Positions 1-9,681 of a stretch of 46,483 nucleotides of DNA are shown in pieces (position 1 is the stretch's first letter; each line of letters begins with the position of its first letter). The translations under genes and the position numbers were made by a program. Location: positions 1 to 46,483 of the forward strand of contig JAURIJ010000022.1 of the NCBI GenBank assembly GCA_030832825.1, in the 5' to 3' direction. The notes beneath the pieces are model-generated. The model did not search any database. It worked only from the letters and a program-made list of their open reading frames with translations, and had not been told where the DNA came from. The DNA is from Gammaproteobacteria bacterium. GTDB taxonomy: Bacteria > Pseudomonadota > Gammaproteobacteria > Pseudomonadales > Pseudohongiellaceae.

Positions 1-807
1 GTTGAACTTCCACTTGAAGTCACCGGTCTTGGCGTCGAAGGCCAGGATGTCGCCGGGGATGTTCTCGATGCGGGACTGGTTGTAGCCCTGCTCGGCGGAG
101 TTACCCACCACGACCACGCCGTTCACGACGATGGGTGGCGAGGAAGAGGTCACGTAACCCACTTCTTTCGGGATGCCGTAGAACGGATCGTACTCATGCC
201 CCATATGGGCCAGCAGATCGACCACGCCGGTCTGGGCAAAGCCCTCGATGGGCACGGGCTCGCCGAAGCCTTCCAAGGGGGCGCCGGTATCGGCGTCCAG
301 CGCCGTCAGGAAGAACGCCGGGCTGATGATGTAGACCACGCCCTTGCCATCGACTTCCGCATACGCCACGCCCTTGCCGTAGTCCTTGCGCATGGAGTAT
401 TCCCAGCGGAAGGTGTTGGGCTCTCGGTAGGACCAGAGGGTTTCGCCGGTTGCCGGGTCCATGGCCACGACATGACGACGCGGACCGGCCACGGTGAACA
501 GCTTGCCGTCGACATAGCTCGGCGTGGAGCGCCCGCTGGCGGCGTCAAAGCTGGCGCCATCCCAGACCCAGGCTTCCTTGAGTTCGCCGAAGTTCTCGGG
601 GGTGATGTTGGTGGCGGGGGTGTAACGGGTGTGATGGGCATCGCCGCCCAGATGGGTCCACTCGACGGTGTCCTGTGCCAGCGCGGGCGCGCCGGCAGTC
701 AGCACCAGACCGAGCGGCAGTGCGCGAGTGAGCGCCTGACTCAGCGAACGCCAGCGGCTGCCCGCCGGCTGTCGGGAAAGCCCCGACCCTTCGTGCTCTT
801 TTATCAT
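1..807 (-). CDS. PQQ-dependent dehydrogenase, N-terminal 269 residues (cut by window edge)
   Basis: This gene encodes an exported quinoprotein dehydrogenase of the eight-bladed propeller type, expected to oxidise an alcohol, sugar or sugar acid in the periplasm using PQQ. The start is the ATG at 805-807, with GAGG upstream on the minus strand. Residues 1-45 form a basic then hydrophobic signal peptide ending in a PALAQ-like cleavage region. The mature N-terminus [10 protein letters not shown] matches that of the next gene upstream (939-3008), and the two align without net gaps from their start codons. Positions 1-102 are identical to 2202-2303. The reading frame is open to position 1, so the missing C-terminal part is outside the window and there is no sign of a pseudogene. 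The substrate cannot be read from the sequence. Confidence 0.85.
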   Translation of the reverse strand, partial: MIKEHEGSGLSRQPAGSRWRSLSQALTRALPLGLVLTAGAPALAQDTVEWTHLGGDAHHTRYTPATNITPENFGELKEAWVWDGASFDAASGRSTPSYVDGKLFTVAGPRRHVVAMDPATGETLWSYREPNTFRWEYSMRKDYGKGVAYAEVDGKGVVYIISPAFFLTALDADTGAPLEGFGEPVPIEGFAQTGVVDLLAHMGHEYDPFYGIPKEVGYVTSSSPPIVVNGVVVVGNSAEQGYNQSRIENIPGDILAFDAKTGDFKWKFN

Positions 808-938
808 TGTTATTACCTCATGGAGCGGGTTGAGTAGATTGCAGCCCAGACTGAAAAACCAGCAGGAGTATTCGCGCCTGCGCCTGAGAGTAGCGCAAGC
901 CGCCCGTGTGCGTCCAGCCACAGGGGCGGCGGCCCCGC

Positions 939-3008
939 TCAGTGCGCCTCGGCCGTGGCCACCGGGCCGTGCAGGCTCATGGCGGTCAAGCGCGGCCCGG
1001 TCTGCAGCACGATGTAGTGCTCCCCGTGGTGCACATAGCTCATCATGCCGTAGGCACTGGATTCGGGCACGGCCACCCGGGCCAGCTCACGACCGCTGGC
1101 TTTGTCGATGGCGAACAGATGCGGCGTGCCATCACTGGTCTCGGAGGCGTAAACCAGCATGGAAGGCGTAACGAGCATGGGCGCGTGAGCCCCCGTCCCC
1201 GTGTTGCCGACATCGATGCCCGCCAGTGCCGGGTTGTTCTTGATGCGATCGGGCGTCTCGCCCACGGGGATGTACCACAGATGCTCGCCGGTGTTCAGAT
1301 CGATCGCGGTGATGCGACTGTAAGGCGGCTTCCACAAGGGCAGACCGGTGGGATGCCGCGGTGAGCCGGCGCCCGGGCCGTTGGCATAGCGGGCAGGCGT
1401 CAGCCCGGTGGTGGTGGTGCCGTTGTCCGTCATGTAACGCAGATCGGCCTCCTCGCCCGGCAACAGCTGATTGGCACTGCAGCCCATGCGCGAGGTCACG
1501 AACACCACACCAGTCTCGGGATCAGCCGCGGCCGGACCAGTGATGTTGCTGCCGCCACTCGGGCACCAGTAGGCGCCGCGCTTGCCCAGCGGATTGTCGC
1601 GGTGCAGCGGCGGGTTGTAGAGCGGCCCGATCTGCCAGTCGGCCAGCGCTGCGATGGCCTGCTCGCGCAACTGCGGCGTCCAGTCGATCAGCATGTCCTC
1701 GGACAGCCCGCCCGGCTCGTAAGGCAGCGGCTTGGTCGGGAAGGGCTGCGTGGGCGAGAGCTTCTCGCCGGGCACCAGCGAAGGCGGCACCGGGCGCTCC
1801 TCGATCGGCCACAGCGGCTCGCCGGTCTCGCGGTTGAAGGCGAACAGCATCGCCTGCTTGGTGGCCTGGGCGAGGGCCTTCACGGTCCTGCCCTCATGCT
1901 GCACATCGATGAGCACCGGCGCGGTCGGGATGTCATAGTTCCAGACATCGTGGTGCACCAGTTGGAAGTGCCAGCGACGCTCGCCAGTCTGCACGTCCAA
2001 TGCGATGACGCTGGTGCCGAAGAGGTTGTCCCCCGGCGAGAAACCGCCGTAGTAATCCACTGTCGGCGGATTGGTGACGGCGTAGACCAGACCCAGCTCC
2101 GGATCGGCGGATAGCGGCGCCCAGGGAGACACATCGCCGGTGTACTGCCAGGCATCGTTCTCCCAGGTCTCATGGCCGAACTCGCCCGGGCGGGGAATCA
2201 CGTTGAACTTCCACTTGAAGTCACCGGTCTTGGCGTCGAAGGCCAGGATGTCGCCGGGGATGTTCTCGATGCGGGACTGGTTGTAGCCCTGCTCGGCGGA
2301 GTTGCCCACCACGACCACGCCGTTCACGACGATGGGCGGCGAGGACGAGGTGACATAGCCGACTTCCTTGGGAATGCCGAAGTAGGGATCGAATTCGTGC
2401 CCCAGATGCGCCAGCAGATCGACCACGCCGGTCTGGGCAAAGCCCTCGATGGGCACGGGCTCGCCGAAGCCCTCCAGAGGCGCGCCGGTATCGGCATCGA
2501 GCGCCGTCAGGAAGAAGGCGGGGCTGATGATGTAGACCACCCCCTTGCCGTCAACTTCCGCATAGGCCACACCCTTGCCGTAGTCGGCCCGCATCGAGTA
2601 CTCCCAGCGGAAGGTGTTCGGCTCGCGATACGACCAGAGCGTCTCGCCCGTCATCGGGTCCATGGCCACCACATGGCGGCGCGGGCCGGCCACGGTGAAC
2701 AGCTTGCCATCGACATAGCTCGGCGTCGCCCGCCCGCTGCCTGCCTCGAAACTGGCGCCGTCCCAGACCCACGCCGTCTTCAGCTCACCGAAATTCTCGG
2801 GCGTGATGTAGGTGGCGGGAGTGGATCGCGTGTGATGGGCGTTGCCACCCAGATGGGTCCATTCGACAGTGTCCTGGGCGACGGACAGCGAAGCGGCACC
2901 GAGCAGCAAGGCTGCCAGCATGACGCGTGTCAGCACGCCCAAGGGCGCGCGGTGCTTGCGGGGTGAATCATTCCGGACAGGGTCCGGACCTGCTTGCTCT
3001 GTTGTCAT
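939..3008 (-). CDS. PQQ-dependent dehydrogenase, soluble periplasmic quinoprotein
   Basis: This is a 689-residue quinoprotein related to the periplasmic domain of membrane-bound glucose/quinate dehydrogenases, but without their membrane anchor. An in-frame ATG lies further upstream (3086), but the ATG at 3008 has GAGGA at good spacing and aligns with the start of the tandem paralogue, so it is preferred. Residues 1 to about 45 are a signal peptide. Recurrent tryptophan-docking-type segments ([45 protein letters not shown]) mark propeller blades. The [10 protein letters not shown] segment resembles the conserved active-site region of this family. Electrons would go to ubiquinone or a cytochrome, neither of which is encoded here. 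PQQ biosynthesis genes are absent from the window. The gene is followed 131 bp downstream by its paralogue. Confidence 0.88.
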   Translation of the reverse strand: MTTEQAGPDPVRNDSPRKHRAPLGVLTRVMLAALLLGAASLSVAQDTVEWTHLGGNAHHTRSTPATYITPENFGELKTAWVWDGASFEAGSGRATPSYVDGKLFTVAGPRRHVVAMDPMTGETLWSYREPNTFRWEYSMRADYGKGVAYAEVDGKGVVYIISPAFFLTALDADTGAPLEGFGEPVPIEGFAQTGVVDLLAHLGHEFDPYFGIPKEVGYVTSSSPPIVVNGVVVVGNSAEQGYNQSRIENIPGDILAFDAKTGDFKWKFNVIPRPGEFGHETWENDAWQYTGDVSPWAPLSADPELGLVYAVTNPPTVDYYGGFSPGDNLFGTSVIALDVQTGERRWHFQLVHHDVWNYDIPTAPVLIDVQHEGRTVKALAQATKQAMLFAFNRETGEPLWPIEERPVPPSLVPGEKLSPTQPFPTKPLPYEPGGLSEDMLIDWTPQLREQAIAALADWQIGPLYNPPLHRDNPLGKRGAYWCPSGGSNITGPAAADPETGVVFVTSRMGCSANQLLPGEEADLRYMTDNGTTTTGLTPARYANGPGAGSPRHPTGLPLWKPPYSRITAIDLNTGEHLWYIPVGETPDRIKNNPALAGIDVGNTGTGAHAPMLVTPSMLVYASETSDGTPHLFAIDKASGRELARVAVPESSAYGMMSYVHHGEHYIVLQTGPRLTAMSLHGPVATAEAH

Positions 3009-3118
3009 TGTTGTTGTCCTCGATGAGCAGATGGCAACCGTATGGTTTGCCAGGGCAGCGTAGCGCCGGGCAGTCAGCGTGTCCATGACTCATGCGAGAG
3101 CGCGAGGGACTTGAACGT

Positions 3119-3964
3119 TCAGTTCGCGGAAGACAATGACTGGATGCTGCAGCTCGACTCGCCGCCGAGATGCTTCACCAGCTCACCCAGAGACGCCTGC
3201 ATCTGCTCGCGCAACTGCCAGGGCGTGTTGATCACGAGCATGCCGGAACCGTGCATTCCGAATTCCTCGGCCTGCGGCCCCACACTCAGCTCCAGTTGCA
3301 ACACGTCCGGCAGGTTCTCGCGCGCAAGCGCGGCGCACAACCAGTGACTGTGGTCACGCTCGCGCGCCAGCAGCGGGTACCACAGCGCCAGGATTCCCAC
3401 CGGCCAGCGGCGCTGCAACTTGACCAGCGTGGCATGCACGCGCTGATAGTCCTTCTTGTCTTCGTACGACGGATCGATCAGCGCCATGCCGCGCCGCGGC
3501 TCGGGCGGCGTGAGCGCCAGCAGGCCCTCGAAGGCATCGCGCAGATGCAGGCTCACGCGACGATCCTGCCCAAGAGATTCCTGCAGGGAGATCTGTTCGG
3601 CGGGGTGCAGTTCCAGAACATGCAGTCTGTCCTGAGCGCGCAGCTCGCCCTGGATCAGAAGCGGAGATCCAGGATAGAAGCGCAGGCGCGAGTCGGGATT
3701 GCAGGCACGCACACGCTCGACGTAGTGCCGCAGCAAGGGATCGACAGGCTGCGAGCTGCACAGCGGCACGATGCCGGACTCGTGCTCGCGATTGGTCTGT
3801 GCGTGGGCATTGAAGAGATCGTAGAGACCCGCGCCGGCATGCGAGTCGATGCAGGTGAAGGGCTTGTCCTTGCCGCGCAGTTTTTCCAGCAGTCCCAACA
3901 GCACGAGATGCTTGAGCACGTCGGCGTGATTGCCGGCGTGAAAGCCGTGGCGGTAACTGAGCAT
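3119..3964 (-). CDS. rlmJ: 23S rRNA (adenine-N6)-methyltransferase RlmJ
   Basis: RlmJ methylates N6 of A2030 in 23S rRNA using S-adenosylmethionine. The 281-residue protein starts MLSYRHGFHAGNHADVLKH, the characteristic family N-terminus, so the ATG at 3964 is preferred to the one five codons upstream. The segment DSHAGAGLYDL is the SAM-binding region. IDPSYE, near residue 164, occupies the place of the catalytic (N/D)PP(Y/F) motif, with serine instead of the second proline. ALWYP follows, as in the family. The gene stands alone between a symporter gene and the tandem quinoprotein genes, all on the minus strand with ordinary spacing. Confidence 0.93.
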   Translation of the reverse strand: MLSYRHGFHAGNHADVLKHLVLLGLLEKLRGKDKPFTCIDSHAGAGLYDLFNAHAQTNREHESGIVPLCSSQPVDPLLRHYVERVRACNPDSRLRFYPGSPLLIQGELRAQDRLHVLELHPAEQISLQESLGQDRRVSLHLRDAFEGLLALTPPEPRRGMALIDPSYEDKKDYQRVHATLVKLQRRWPVGILALWYPLLARERDHSHWLCAALARENLPDVLQLELSVGPQAEEFGMHGSGMLVINTPWQLREQMQASLGELVKHLGGESSCSIQSLSSAN

Positions 3965-4015
3965 GCAGGTCTCCCGCACCGGGAGCCCGCAGCTTCGCGG
4001 ACTCCCGACGACTGG

Positions 4016-5458
4016 TCAGGCAGGGCGGACGGAGGGCATTCCGTGCTTGTTGGCGAAATGCGGATTGGGCGACACAAGCGAGCCGATCACCATGCCGATG
4101 GCACTCATCAGCAGGCCAACGAGTTGCGGCTCAAACGGCACTTCCGGAATGAATATCTCCAGGAACAGCCAGCTGCCCAGCCCGAGGGCCATGGACAGCG
4201 TGGCACCCAGGTTGCTGGCGCGGGGCCAGAACAGGCCGGCCGCCAGCGGAACAAACACCCCGGCCAGCGTGATGCGATAGGCGTTCTCCACCATGGCGTG
4301 GATGTCGGAGCTGGACAGCACGGCATTGGCCACCACCAGCAAGGTGAAGACGAACACGGTGTAGCGGGTGTAGCGCAACAGCTGCTCGTCTGTCATGTCA
4401 GGCTTGAAGTTCTTCAGCACGTTCTCGGTGAAAGTCACGGACGGCGCCAGCAGCGTGCCCGAGGCCGTGCTCATGATCACTGACAGCAGGGCACCGAAGA
4501 ATACCGCCTGTAGCCAGAAGGGCATGTGGATGGTCACGAAGGTCGGCAGCACCAGCTGCGAATCCTGCTCCATGAGCCGGGCGGTCAATTCCGGGTCCAC
4601 CAGGCTGGCGCTGTAAGCCAGGTAGAGGGGCACGGCGGCGAAGAAGAAATAGGCAACGCCACCGGCCGTGGTGGCCCAGACGGCGACGGTTTCGTTCTTC
4701 GAGGTGTTCACGCGCTGGAAGACGTCCTGCTGCGGAATCGAACCCAGGGCCATGGTGAACAGCGCCGCCATCCAGCCGAGCATGTCCACCAGATCGAGTG
4801 TGGGCAGCCAGTTGAACTTGCCTTCGGCCGCCGCCTTGCTCAGTACGGTGGACATGCCGCCGGCCATCTCGCTGGCGCTGCCGGTAACCAGCAGCAGACC
4901 GATCACGATCACGATCATCTGCACGCAGGTGGTGACCGCCACCGACCACATGCCACCAAACAGCGTATAGGCCAGCACCACGGCCGCGCCGATGATCATG
5001 CCCTGCGTCATGCTGACCGTGCCGTCGGAGAGCACATTGAACACCAGCCCCAGGGCGGTCACCTGTGCGGAGACCCAGCCCAGGTAGGACAACACGATGC
5101 AGGTGGAGAGCACCAGCTCGGTTTTCTTGTTGTAACGCAGGTGGAAGAAGTCGCCGAGCGTCATCAGCTTCAGGCGATACAGCGGCAGGGCGAACACCAG
5201 GCCGAACAGCACCAGACAGGTGGCGGCGCCCAGCGGGTCGGAGATCAGGCCGCGGAAGCCTTCCTCCAGGAAAGTGGCGGAAATGCCCAGCACCGTCTCG
5301 GCGCCGAACCAGGTGGCGAACACCATGGCCATGACCATGAACATGGGCAGGCTGCGGCCGGCGGTGATGTAGTCACTGGCAGAGTGGACCTTGCGGGAGG
5401 CGATGAGTCCGATGGCAATCGAGATGACGAGATAGACGACAACAAGTGCTAGCAGCAT
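4016..5458 (-). CDS. Sodium:solute symporter family protein (SSS)
   Basis: This is a 480-residue inner-membrane transporter with about 13 hydrophobic segments and the N-terminal pattern of the sodium/solute symporter family. It opens with a first helix, then SASDYITAGRSLP, then ATWFGAETVLGIS, which carries the helix-1 sodium-site signature. YTLFGGMWSV and GSIPQQDVFQR are also typical. The family includes proline, pantothenate and choline carriers, and the substrate cannot be assigned. The ATG at 5458 is the first codon of a hydrophobic helix. The gene diverges from the methyltransferase gene starting at 5614 across a 155-bp AT-richer spacer that should hold both promoters. Confidence 0.88.
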   Translation of the reverse strand: MLLALVVVYLVISIAIGLIASRKVHSASDYITAGRSLPMFMVMAMVFATWFGAETVLGISATFLEEGFRGLISDPLGAATCLVLFGLVFALPLYRLKLMTLGDFFHLRYNKKTELVLSTCIVLSYLGWVSAQVTALGLVFNVLSDGTVSMTQGMIIGAAVVLAYTLFGGMWSVAVTTCVQMIVIVIGLLLVTGSASEMAGGMSTVLSKAAAEGKFNWLPTLDLVDMLGWMAALFTMALGSIPQQDVFQRVNTSKNETVAVWATTAGGVAYFFFAAVPLYLAYSASLVDPELTARLMEQDSQLVLPTFVTIHMPFWLQAVFFGALLSVIMSTASGTLLAPSVTFTENVLKNFKPDMTDEQLLRYTRYTVFVFTLLVVANAVLSSSDIHAMVENAYRITLAGVFVPLAAGLFWPRASNLGATLSMALGLGSWLFLEIFIPEVPFEPQLVGLLMSAIGMVIGSLVSPNPHFANKHGMPSVRPA

Positions 5459-5613
5459 GATGGCTTCCGGTCAGTGGTGGACAGTGCGGTCGCATGATAG
5501 GAAAACTCGCCGCAAAAATCACCGCGAAGTTTAATTGCGGGGGCTGCGGTGCCGCGCAGCACTTTCTGTGCTAGTGTAGTCGCCTGTCAAATCAAGCCGA
5601 TACAGAGACTTAC

Positions 5614-6180
5614 GTGGTCATCAACTTATACCGCAAGATCAAGCGCAGCATTCAGGAAGATGGCTTGATCGTCAGCAGCTCCGGCTTTCTGGTGCGCTCC
5701 ATGGTGGGCAAGATCGACTTCAACCGCCCCCTGCGCATCCTCGAGATCGGCAGCGGCAAGGGCCCGTTCACGCGCGAGATCATTCGCCGCATGTCGCCGG
5801 ACTCGCAACTCGATGTGTGCGAGATCAAGACGGAGTACAACCTGTGGATCGAGGAGCTGATCGCCCGCAACCCCGACAAGCACGTGACGCTCTACAATGG
5901 CTGTGTCACCGAGTTGCTGCACCAGCCGGCCCATTACGATGTCATCGTCTCGTCCCTGCCGCTGAAGAACTTCGAGCGTATGAATGACCAGAATGCTTTC
6001 CTCAATCGTGTCATCGAAGGCTTCCGCTTCGCCCTGAAGGATGGTGGCAACTATCTGCAGTACCAGTATTTCCTCAGCAACAAGGCCGACATCGAACGCA
6101 TCTTCGGCAAACAGATGGATGACGTGGACTTCGTACCGCTGAACATCCTGCCTGCCTTCGTCTACAGCATGACCAAGTGA
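5614..6180 (+). CDS. Class I SAM-dependent methyltransferase, phospholipid N-methyltransferase-like
   Basis: This is a 188-residue class I methyltransferase. Motif I is EIGSGKG at residues 44-50 with a following acidic strand VCEIK, and SSLPLKNF occupies the motif IV region. The overall layout resembles phospholipid N-methyltransferases (PmtA-like) and rRNA adenine dimethylase-like proteins. A role on membrane lipid or RNA cannot be separated from sequence alone. The chosen start is GTG at 5614, since no in-frame ATG lies before the conserved N-terminal helix. The gene ends 10 bp before rlmL and may be co-transcribed with it. Confidence 0.7.
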   Translation: MVINLYRKIKRSIQEDGLIVSSSGFLVRSMVGKIDFNRPLRILEIGSGKGPFTREIIRRMSPDSQLDVCEIKTEYNLWIEELIARNPDKHVTLYNGCVTELLHQPAHYDVIVSSLPLKNFERMNDQNAFLNRVIEGFRFALKDGGNYLQYQYFLSNKADIERIFGKQMDDVDFVPLNILPAFVYSMTK

Positions 6181-6190
6181 TCCACCCATC

Positions 6191-8401
6191 GTGAACCAGG
6201 ACAAGCCCGCCAGCGCGTCACAGCACGCGTTCTTCATCAGCTGCTCCAAGGGCATCGAATCCCTGCTGGAAGCCGAACTGCGCAGCTTCGGCATCGACGC
6301 CATCAAGCCCGGTGTGGCGGGTCTGCATTGCTCCGCCAGCCTGGAGTCGGCCTATCGCATTCTGGTGTTCTCGCGCCTGTGCAACCGGGTGATCCTGCTG
6401 CTGGCGGAAGGCCCTGTGCAGAGCGCCGACGATCTGTATGCCGCCACCCGCGTGGTGGACTGGCGCGACCACCTGCGCCCCGGTCACTCGCTGTCCATCA
6501 GCGCAGCCGGCGGCACGCAGCAGCTGATCCATACCCAATTCATCGCGCAGAAGGTCAAGGATGCGATTGTCGATCAGTTCCGCGAGCACGGGCTGGCGCG
6601 CCCGGACGTCGATCGCGAGCACCCCGATCTGCTGATCCATGCGGTGATCAAGAAGGACCGCCTGAGCCTGGGCATCGACCTGGCAGGCGCCAGCCTGCAC
6701 CGGCGCAATTACCGCACCGAACAGGGCGAGGCGCCGCTGAAGGAAACGCTCGCGGCCGCCCTGCTCACCCGCGCACGCTGGCCGCGACCGGACGTGCCGG
6801 ACGCCGTGCTGTGCGATCCGATGTGCGGCTCGGGCACTCTGCTGATCGAAGGCCTGCTGATGGCGCTCGACATCGCGCCCGGTCTGCTGCGCGGGGACGC
6901 CCTCACCGTCTGGCCGCATCACCGTCCGGCCGCCATGACCGCCCTGCTGGACGAAGCGCAGGAGCGCAAGGCACGCGGCGCTGCCTGGCAGGGCAAGGCC
7001 TGGGGCAGCGACAGCGACGAGCGCGCCATCGCCATTGCCCGGCGCAATGCCCGGCGGGCGGGCGTTGAGTCCTTGCTGGAGCTGCAGACCTGCCCGGTGC
7101 AATCGCTGCACCTGCCCGCTGCGCCAAATCTGGTGATCTGCAACCCTCCCTATGCCGAGCGCCTGGGCGAACAGACCGAAGTCGAACTGCTCTATCAGGA
7201 CCTGGGCGCGTTCCTGCGCCGCGAGGCCATGGGGGCCGACGCCGCCATCTTCACGGCGCGACCGGAGTGGGGAAAGCTGCTGGGCATTCACAGTCACAAG
7301 CAGTACGCCCTGTTCAATGGCGCCCTGCCGGCGAAGCTGCTGCTTCTGCGCGTCGATGCCGGCAGCGTCTACCAGAAGCACAGCCCCTCGGCGACTGCTG
7401 ACGCGTCTGCGCAGACCCCCTCACAGCACTCGGAGCCGGCGCCCCAACCGCTGGACGCCGGCGCGCAGATGCTGGCCAATCGCCTGCGCAAGAATCTCAA
7501 GACTCTCGGCCGCTGGGCCCAGAAACAAGGTCACGCCTGCTACCGCCTCTACGACGCCGACATGCCGGAATACGCCTTCGCCATCGACTGCTATGGCAGC
7601 CATGTCCACATGCAGGAGTACAAGGCGCCGGTCAGCGTGAGCGAGGAAGACTCCGCGCTGCGCCGCCGTCAGGCCTGGCTGGCGCTGTGCCAGGTGATGC
7701 AGCAGGAGCTGGGGATTCCCGCGGACAATATCGTGCTCAAGGTGCGGGAGCGTCAGCGCGGCAAGGAGCAGTACCGCCCGACCCAGACGGAAGGCGAGGA
7801 CATCGAGGTCAGCGAAGGCCCGGCGCGCTTCATCGTCAACCTCGAACGCTATCTGGACACCGGCCTGTTCCTGGATCACCGCCCCATTCGCCACTGGATC
7901 GGCGAGCACGCGCGCGGCGCGCGCTTCCTGAATCTGTTCTGCTACACCGCGACCGCCACCGTGCATGCGGCGCTGGGCGGAGCCGCGCAGAGCACCAGCG
8001 TGGACATGTCGCGCAGCTATCTGCAGTGGGCAGCACGCAACTTCGCCCTGAACGGCCTGGACACGCGACGGCATGAACTGGTGCAGCAGGACTGCATGAA
8101 GTTCCTGGCGCAGTGCCGTGACCAGTACGACCTCATCTTTCTCGATCCGCCCACCTTCTCCAATTCCAAGAACACGGAGAACGTGCTGGACATCCAGCGC
8201 GACCACGCTGCCCTGATCGATCAGGGCATGGGCCTGCTACCCCCTGACGGGCTGCTGATCTTCTCGAACAATCACCGCCGCTTTCGTCTGGATGAGGCCC
8301 TCGGCCAGCGCTACCGCGTGCAGGACTGCACGGCGGCAAGCCTGGACAAGGACTTCGAGCGCAATCCCCGCATCCATCAGACGTGGTTCATCCGCCACTG
8401 A
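6191..8401 (+). CDS. rlmL: Bifunctional 23S rRNA methyltransferase RlmKL
   Basis: This is a two-headed enzyme that makes m2G2445 and m7G2069 in 23S rRNA. The 736-residue length fits the fused gammaproteobacterial form. The first part (residues about 8-390) has the opening CSKGIESLLEAELRSFG, a THUMP domain, DPMCGSGTLLIEG as SAM motif I and the catalytic NPPYAERLG. A low-complexity linker around residues 400-420 follows. The C-terminal RlmK half has FLNLFCYTATATVHA and the catalytic LDPPTFSNS. The start is GTG at 6191, with no competing ATG. It sits 10 bp after the small methyltransferase gene. Confidence 0.95.
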   Translation: MNQDKPASASQHAFFISCSKGIESLLEAELRSFGIDAIKPGVAGLHCSASLESAYRILVFSRLCNRVILLLAEGPVQSADDLYAATRVVDWRDHLRPGHSLSISAAGGTQQLIHTQFIAQKVKDAIVDQFREHGLARPDVDREHPDLLIHAVIKKDRLSLGIDLAGASLHRRNYRTEQGEAPLKETLAAALLTRARWPRPDVPDAVLCDPMCGSGTLLIEGLLMALDIAPGLLRGDALTVWPHHRPAAMTALLDEAQERKARGAAWQGKAWGSDSDERAIAIARRNARRAGVESLLELQTCPVQSLHLPAAPNLVICNPPYAERLGEQTEVELLYQDLGAFLRREAMGADAAIFTARPEWGKLLGIHSHKQYALFNGALPAKLLLLRVDAGSVYQKHSPSATADASAQTPSQHSEPAPQPLDAGAQMLANRLRKNLKTLGRWAQKQGHACYRLYDADMPEYAFAIDCYGSHVHMQEYKAPVSVSEEDSALRRRQAWLALCQVMQQELGIPADNIVLKVRERQRGKEQYRPTQTEGEDIEVSEGPARFIVNLERYLDTGLFLDHRPIRHWIGEHARGARFLNLFCYTATATVHAALGGAAQSTSVDMSRSYLQWAARNFALNGLDTRRHELVQQDCMKFLAQCRDQYDLIFLDPPTFSNSKNTENVLDIQRDHAALIDQGMGLLPPDGLLIFSNNHRRFRLDEALGQRYRVQDCTAASLDKDFERNPRIHQTWFIRH

Positions 8402-8442
8402 CCTCTGCCTGGCGCATGCCGAAGATTTCTCCTGCCGGATGA

Positions 8443-8471
8443 TTGCGTCAGCGCGGCAGCCTGTTTACTCT
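8443..8471 (+). promoter_or_regulatory. Candidate sigma70 promoter for the cupin genes
   Basis: TTGCGT at 8443-8448 and TACTCT at 8466-8471 are separated by 17 bp and lie 36 bp before the ATG at 8508. The hexamers match the consensus only in part, so this is a plausible but unproven promoter. Confidence 0.35.
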
Positions 8472-8507
8472 GGCGCTCCATAACAAAAAAGCACGAGGGA
8501 ACACCCG

Positions 8508-9212
8508 ATGCGCACTCACACCTTCTCCAAGCACCGCACTTCCTTTCTGAGCGCCCTGCTGCTGGCAGCTGTCGCAGCGCCGCTGGGCCTGCCCGGCGAT
8601 GTCAGTGCCCAGGGCCCAGGCGACCGCGTCGTCCAGATTCTGGATGAACCGCGGCACCGCACCATGCACGTCGATGGTGACATCCGCCTTCTCGACGTGC
8701 AGATCAATCCGGGCGACCAGACGCTCTACCACACGCACGATGCCGCCATCATGTACACCTTCATCAGCTCGGGCGAAGGCCCGTCCGGCGGGCGCGTGAC
8801 CAGCAACACCGACTACGTGAACGAGAACTTCACGCACCAGGTGAGCAACGAAGGCCCTGGCCTGTTCCGCATCATCGCCCTGACCAATTACGGTTCGCCC
8901 ATGGCGGCACTGGACACTGACCGGCCCGACGGCCTGGCCGGCGAGCCGCAACTGGAAAACCTCTGGTTCCGCTCCTATCGGCTGACCCTCGCGCCGGGCG
9001 AGACCACGCCGCCACAGACTCACCACAATCCCACGCTGGTGGTGCAGGTGACCGACGGTCTGACCCATGTCAGCCGGGCTGACGGCATCACTGCCGAACT
9101 GACGGCCATGGGCAGCTGGGCCTGGCGCAATCCGCACGCGCCCTTCCAGGTCACCAACAAGGGCAGCACGCCCGTGGACATCGTGATCAACGAAGCCCGC
9201 CGCGCCATGTAA
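8508..9212 (+). CDS. Exported two-cupin domain protein
   Basis: This is a 234-residue protein with a signal peptide (basic start, then hydrophobic LSALLLAAVAAPLG, ending near VSAQ), so it is probably periplasmic. Two cupin-like motif sets are visible: HTHDAAIMYTF with a later GG near residues 75-100, and QTHHNPTLVVQV near residues 170-185. The histidines could bind a divalent metal, but catalytic function is unknown. A GAGGG ribosome site precedes the ATG. The next gene downstream (9298) is also a cupin, at 85-bp spacing, which suggests a related task. Confidence 0.72.
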   Translation: MRTHTFSKHRTSFLSALLLAAVAAPLGLPGDVSAQGPGDRVVQILDEPRHRTMHVDGDIRLLDVQINPGDQTLYHTHDAAIMYTFISSGEGPSGGRVTSNTDYVNENFTHQVSNEGPGLFRIIALTNYGSPMAALDTDRPDGLAGEPQLENLWFRSYRLTLAPGETTPPQTHHNPTLVVQVTDGLTHVSRADGITAELTAMGSWAWRNPHAPFQVTNKGSTPVDIVINEARRAM

Positions 9213-9297
9213 GCGCCGGCCTCGCCACCACCCACGCATTGTCAGTGCAGCAGCAGGTCGGCCTCCGCGCCGGCCTGCGAATCTGACGGGAGAGATC

Positions 9298-9681
9298 ATG
9301 CAGACATTCAGCAAGACCATTCTGTTCACCGATACCGACGGCCGCGCCCGTTTCCGCACCGAAGAGATTCCCCTGCCGGAAGGCACCCCCGAAGCGCGTC
9401 TGTCGCGCCTGTTTGCCGCGCAGGCCCTGCAGCTGCGCGAGAGCCCCGTCGGATTCCGCAGCAGCATGCACTGCACCACGTCACCGCAATGGCTGTTCGT
9501 GCTCAGTGGCGCCATGGAAATCGGTCTGGCGGACGGCAGCTCACGCGTCTTCCATGCCGGCGAGCACTTCTACTCGGCCGATCTGCTGCCGCCCGGGGCA
9601 GTGTTCGATCCGGCTGTGCACGGGCACTGGAGTCGTCAGGTGGGGGATGTCCCGCTGGTCACGCTTTTCGTGAAGGACTAG
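9298..9681 (+). CDS. Single-domain cupin protein
   Basis: This is a 127-residue cytosolic single-cupin protein. The core runs from SMHCTTSPQWLFVLSG to DGSSRVFHAGEHFYSADLLPPG, a typical pair of cupin motifs, and HGHWSR follows. Only some of the usual metal-binding histidines are present: the expected HxH of motif 1 is replaced by MHCTTSPQW, so metal binding is doubtful. GGGAGAG precedes the ATG. The last 23 bases overlap the end of the convergent ATP-grasp gene. It may be a small-molecule sensor or isomerase-like protein; no specific function is claimed. Confidence 0.65.
   Translation: MQTFSKTILFTDTDGRARFRTEEIPLPEGTPEARLSRLFAAQALQLRESPVGFRSSMHCTTSPQWLFVLSGAMEIGLADGSSRVFHAGEHFYSADLLPPGAVFDPAVHGHWSRQVGDVPLVTLFVKD

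Noticed and set aside
1-807. Truncated quinoprotein gene as a pseudogene
   Set aside because: The frame is open to the edge, with an intact signal peptide and no internal stop; the truncation is caused by the window end.
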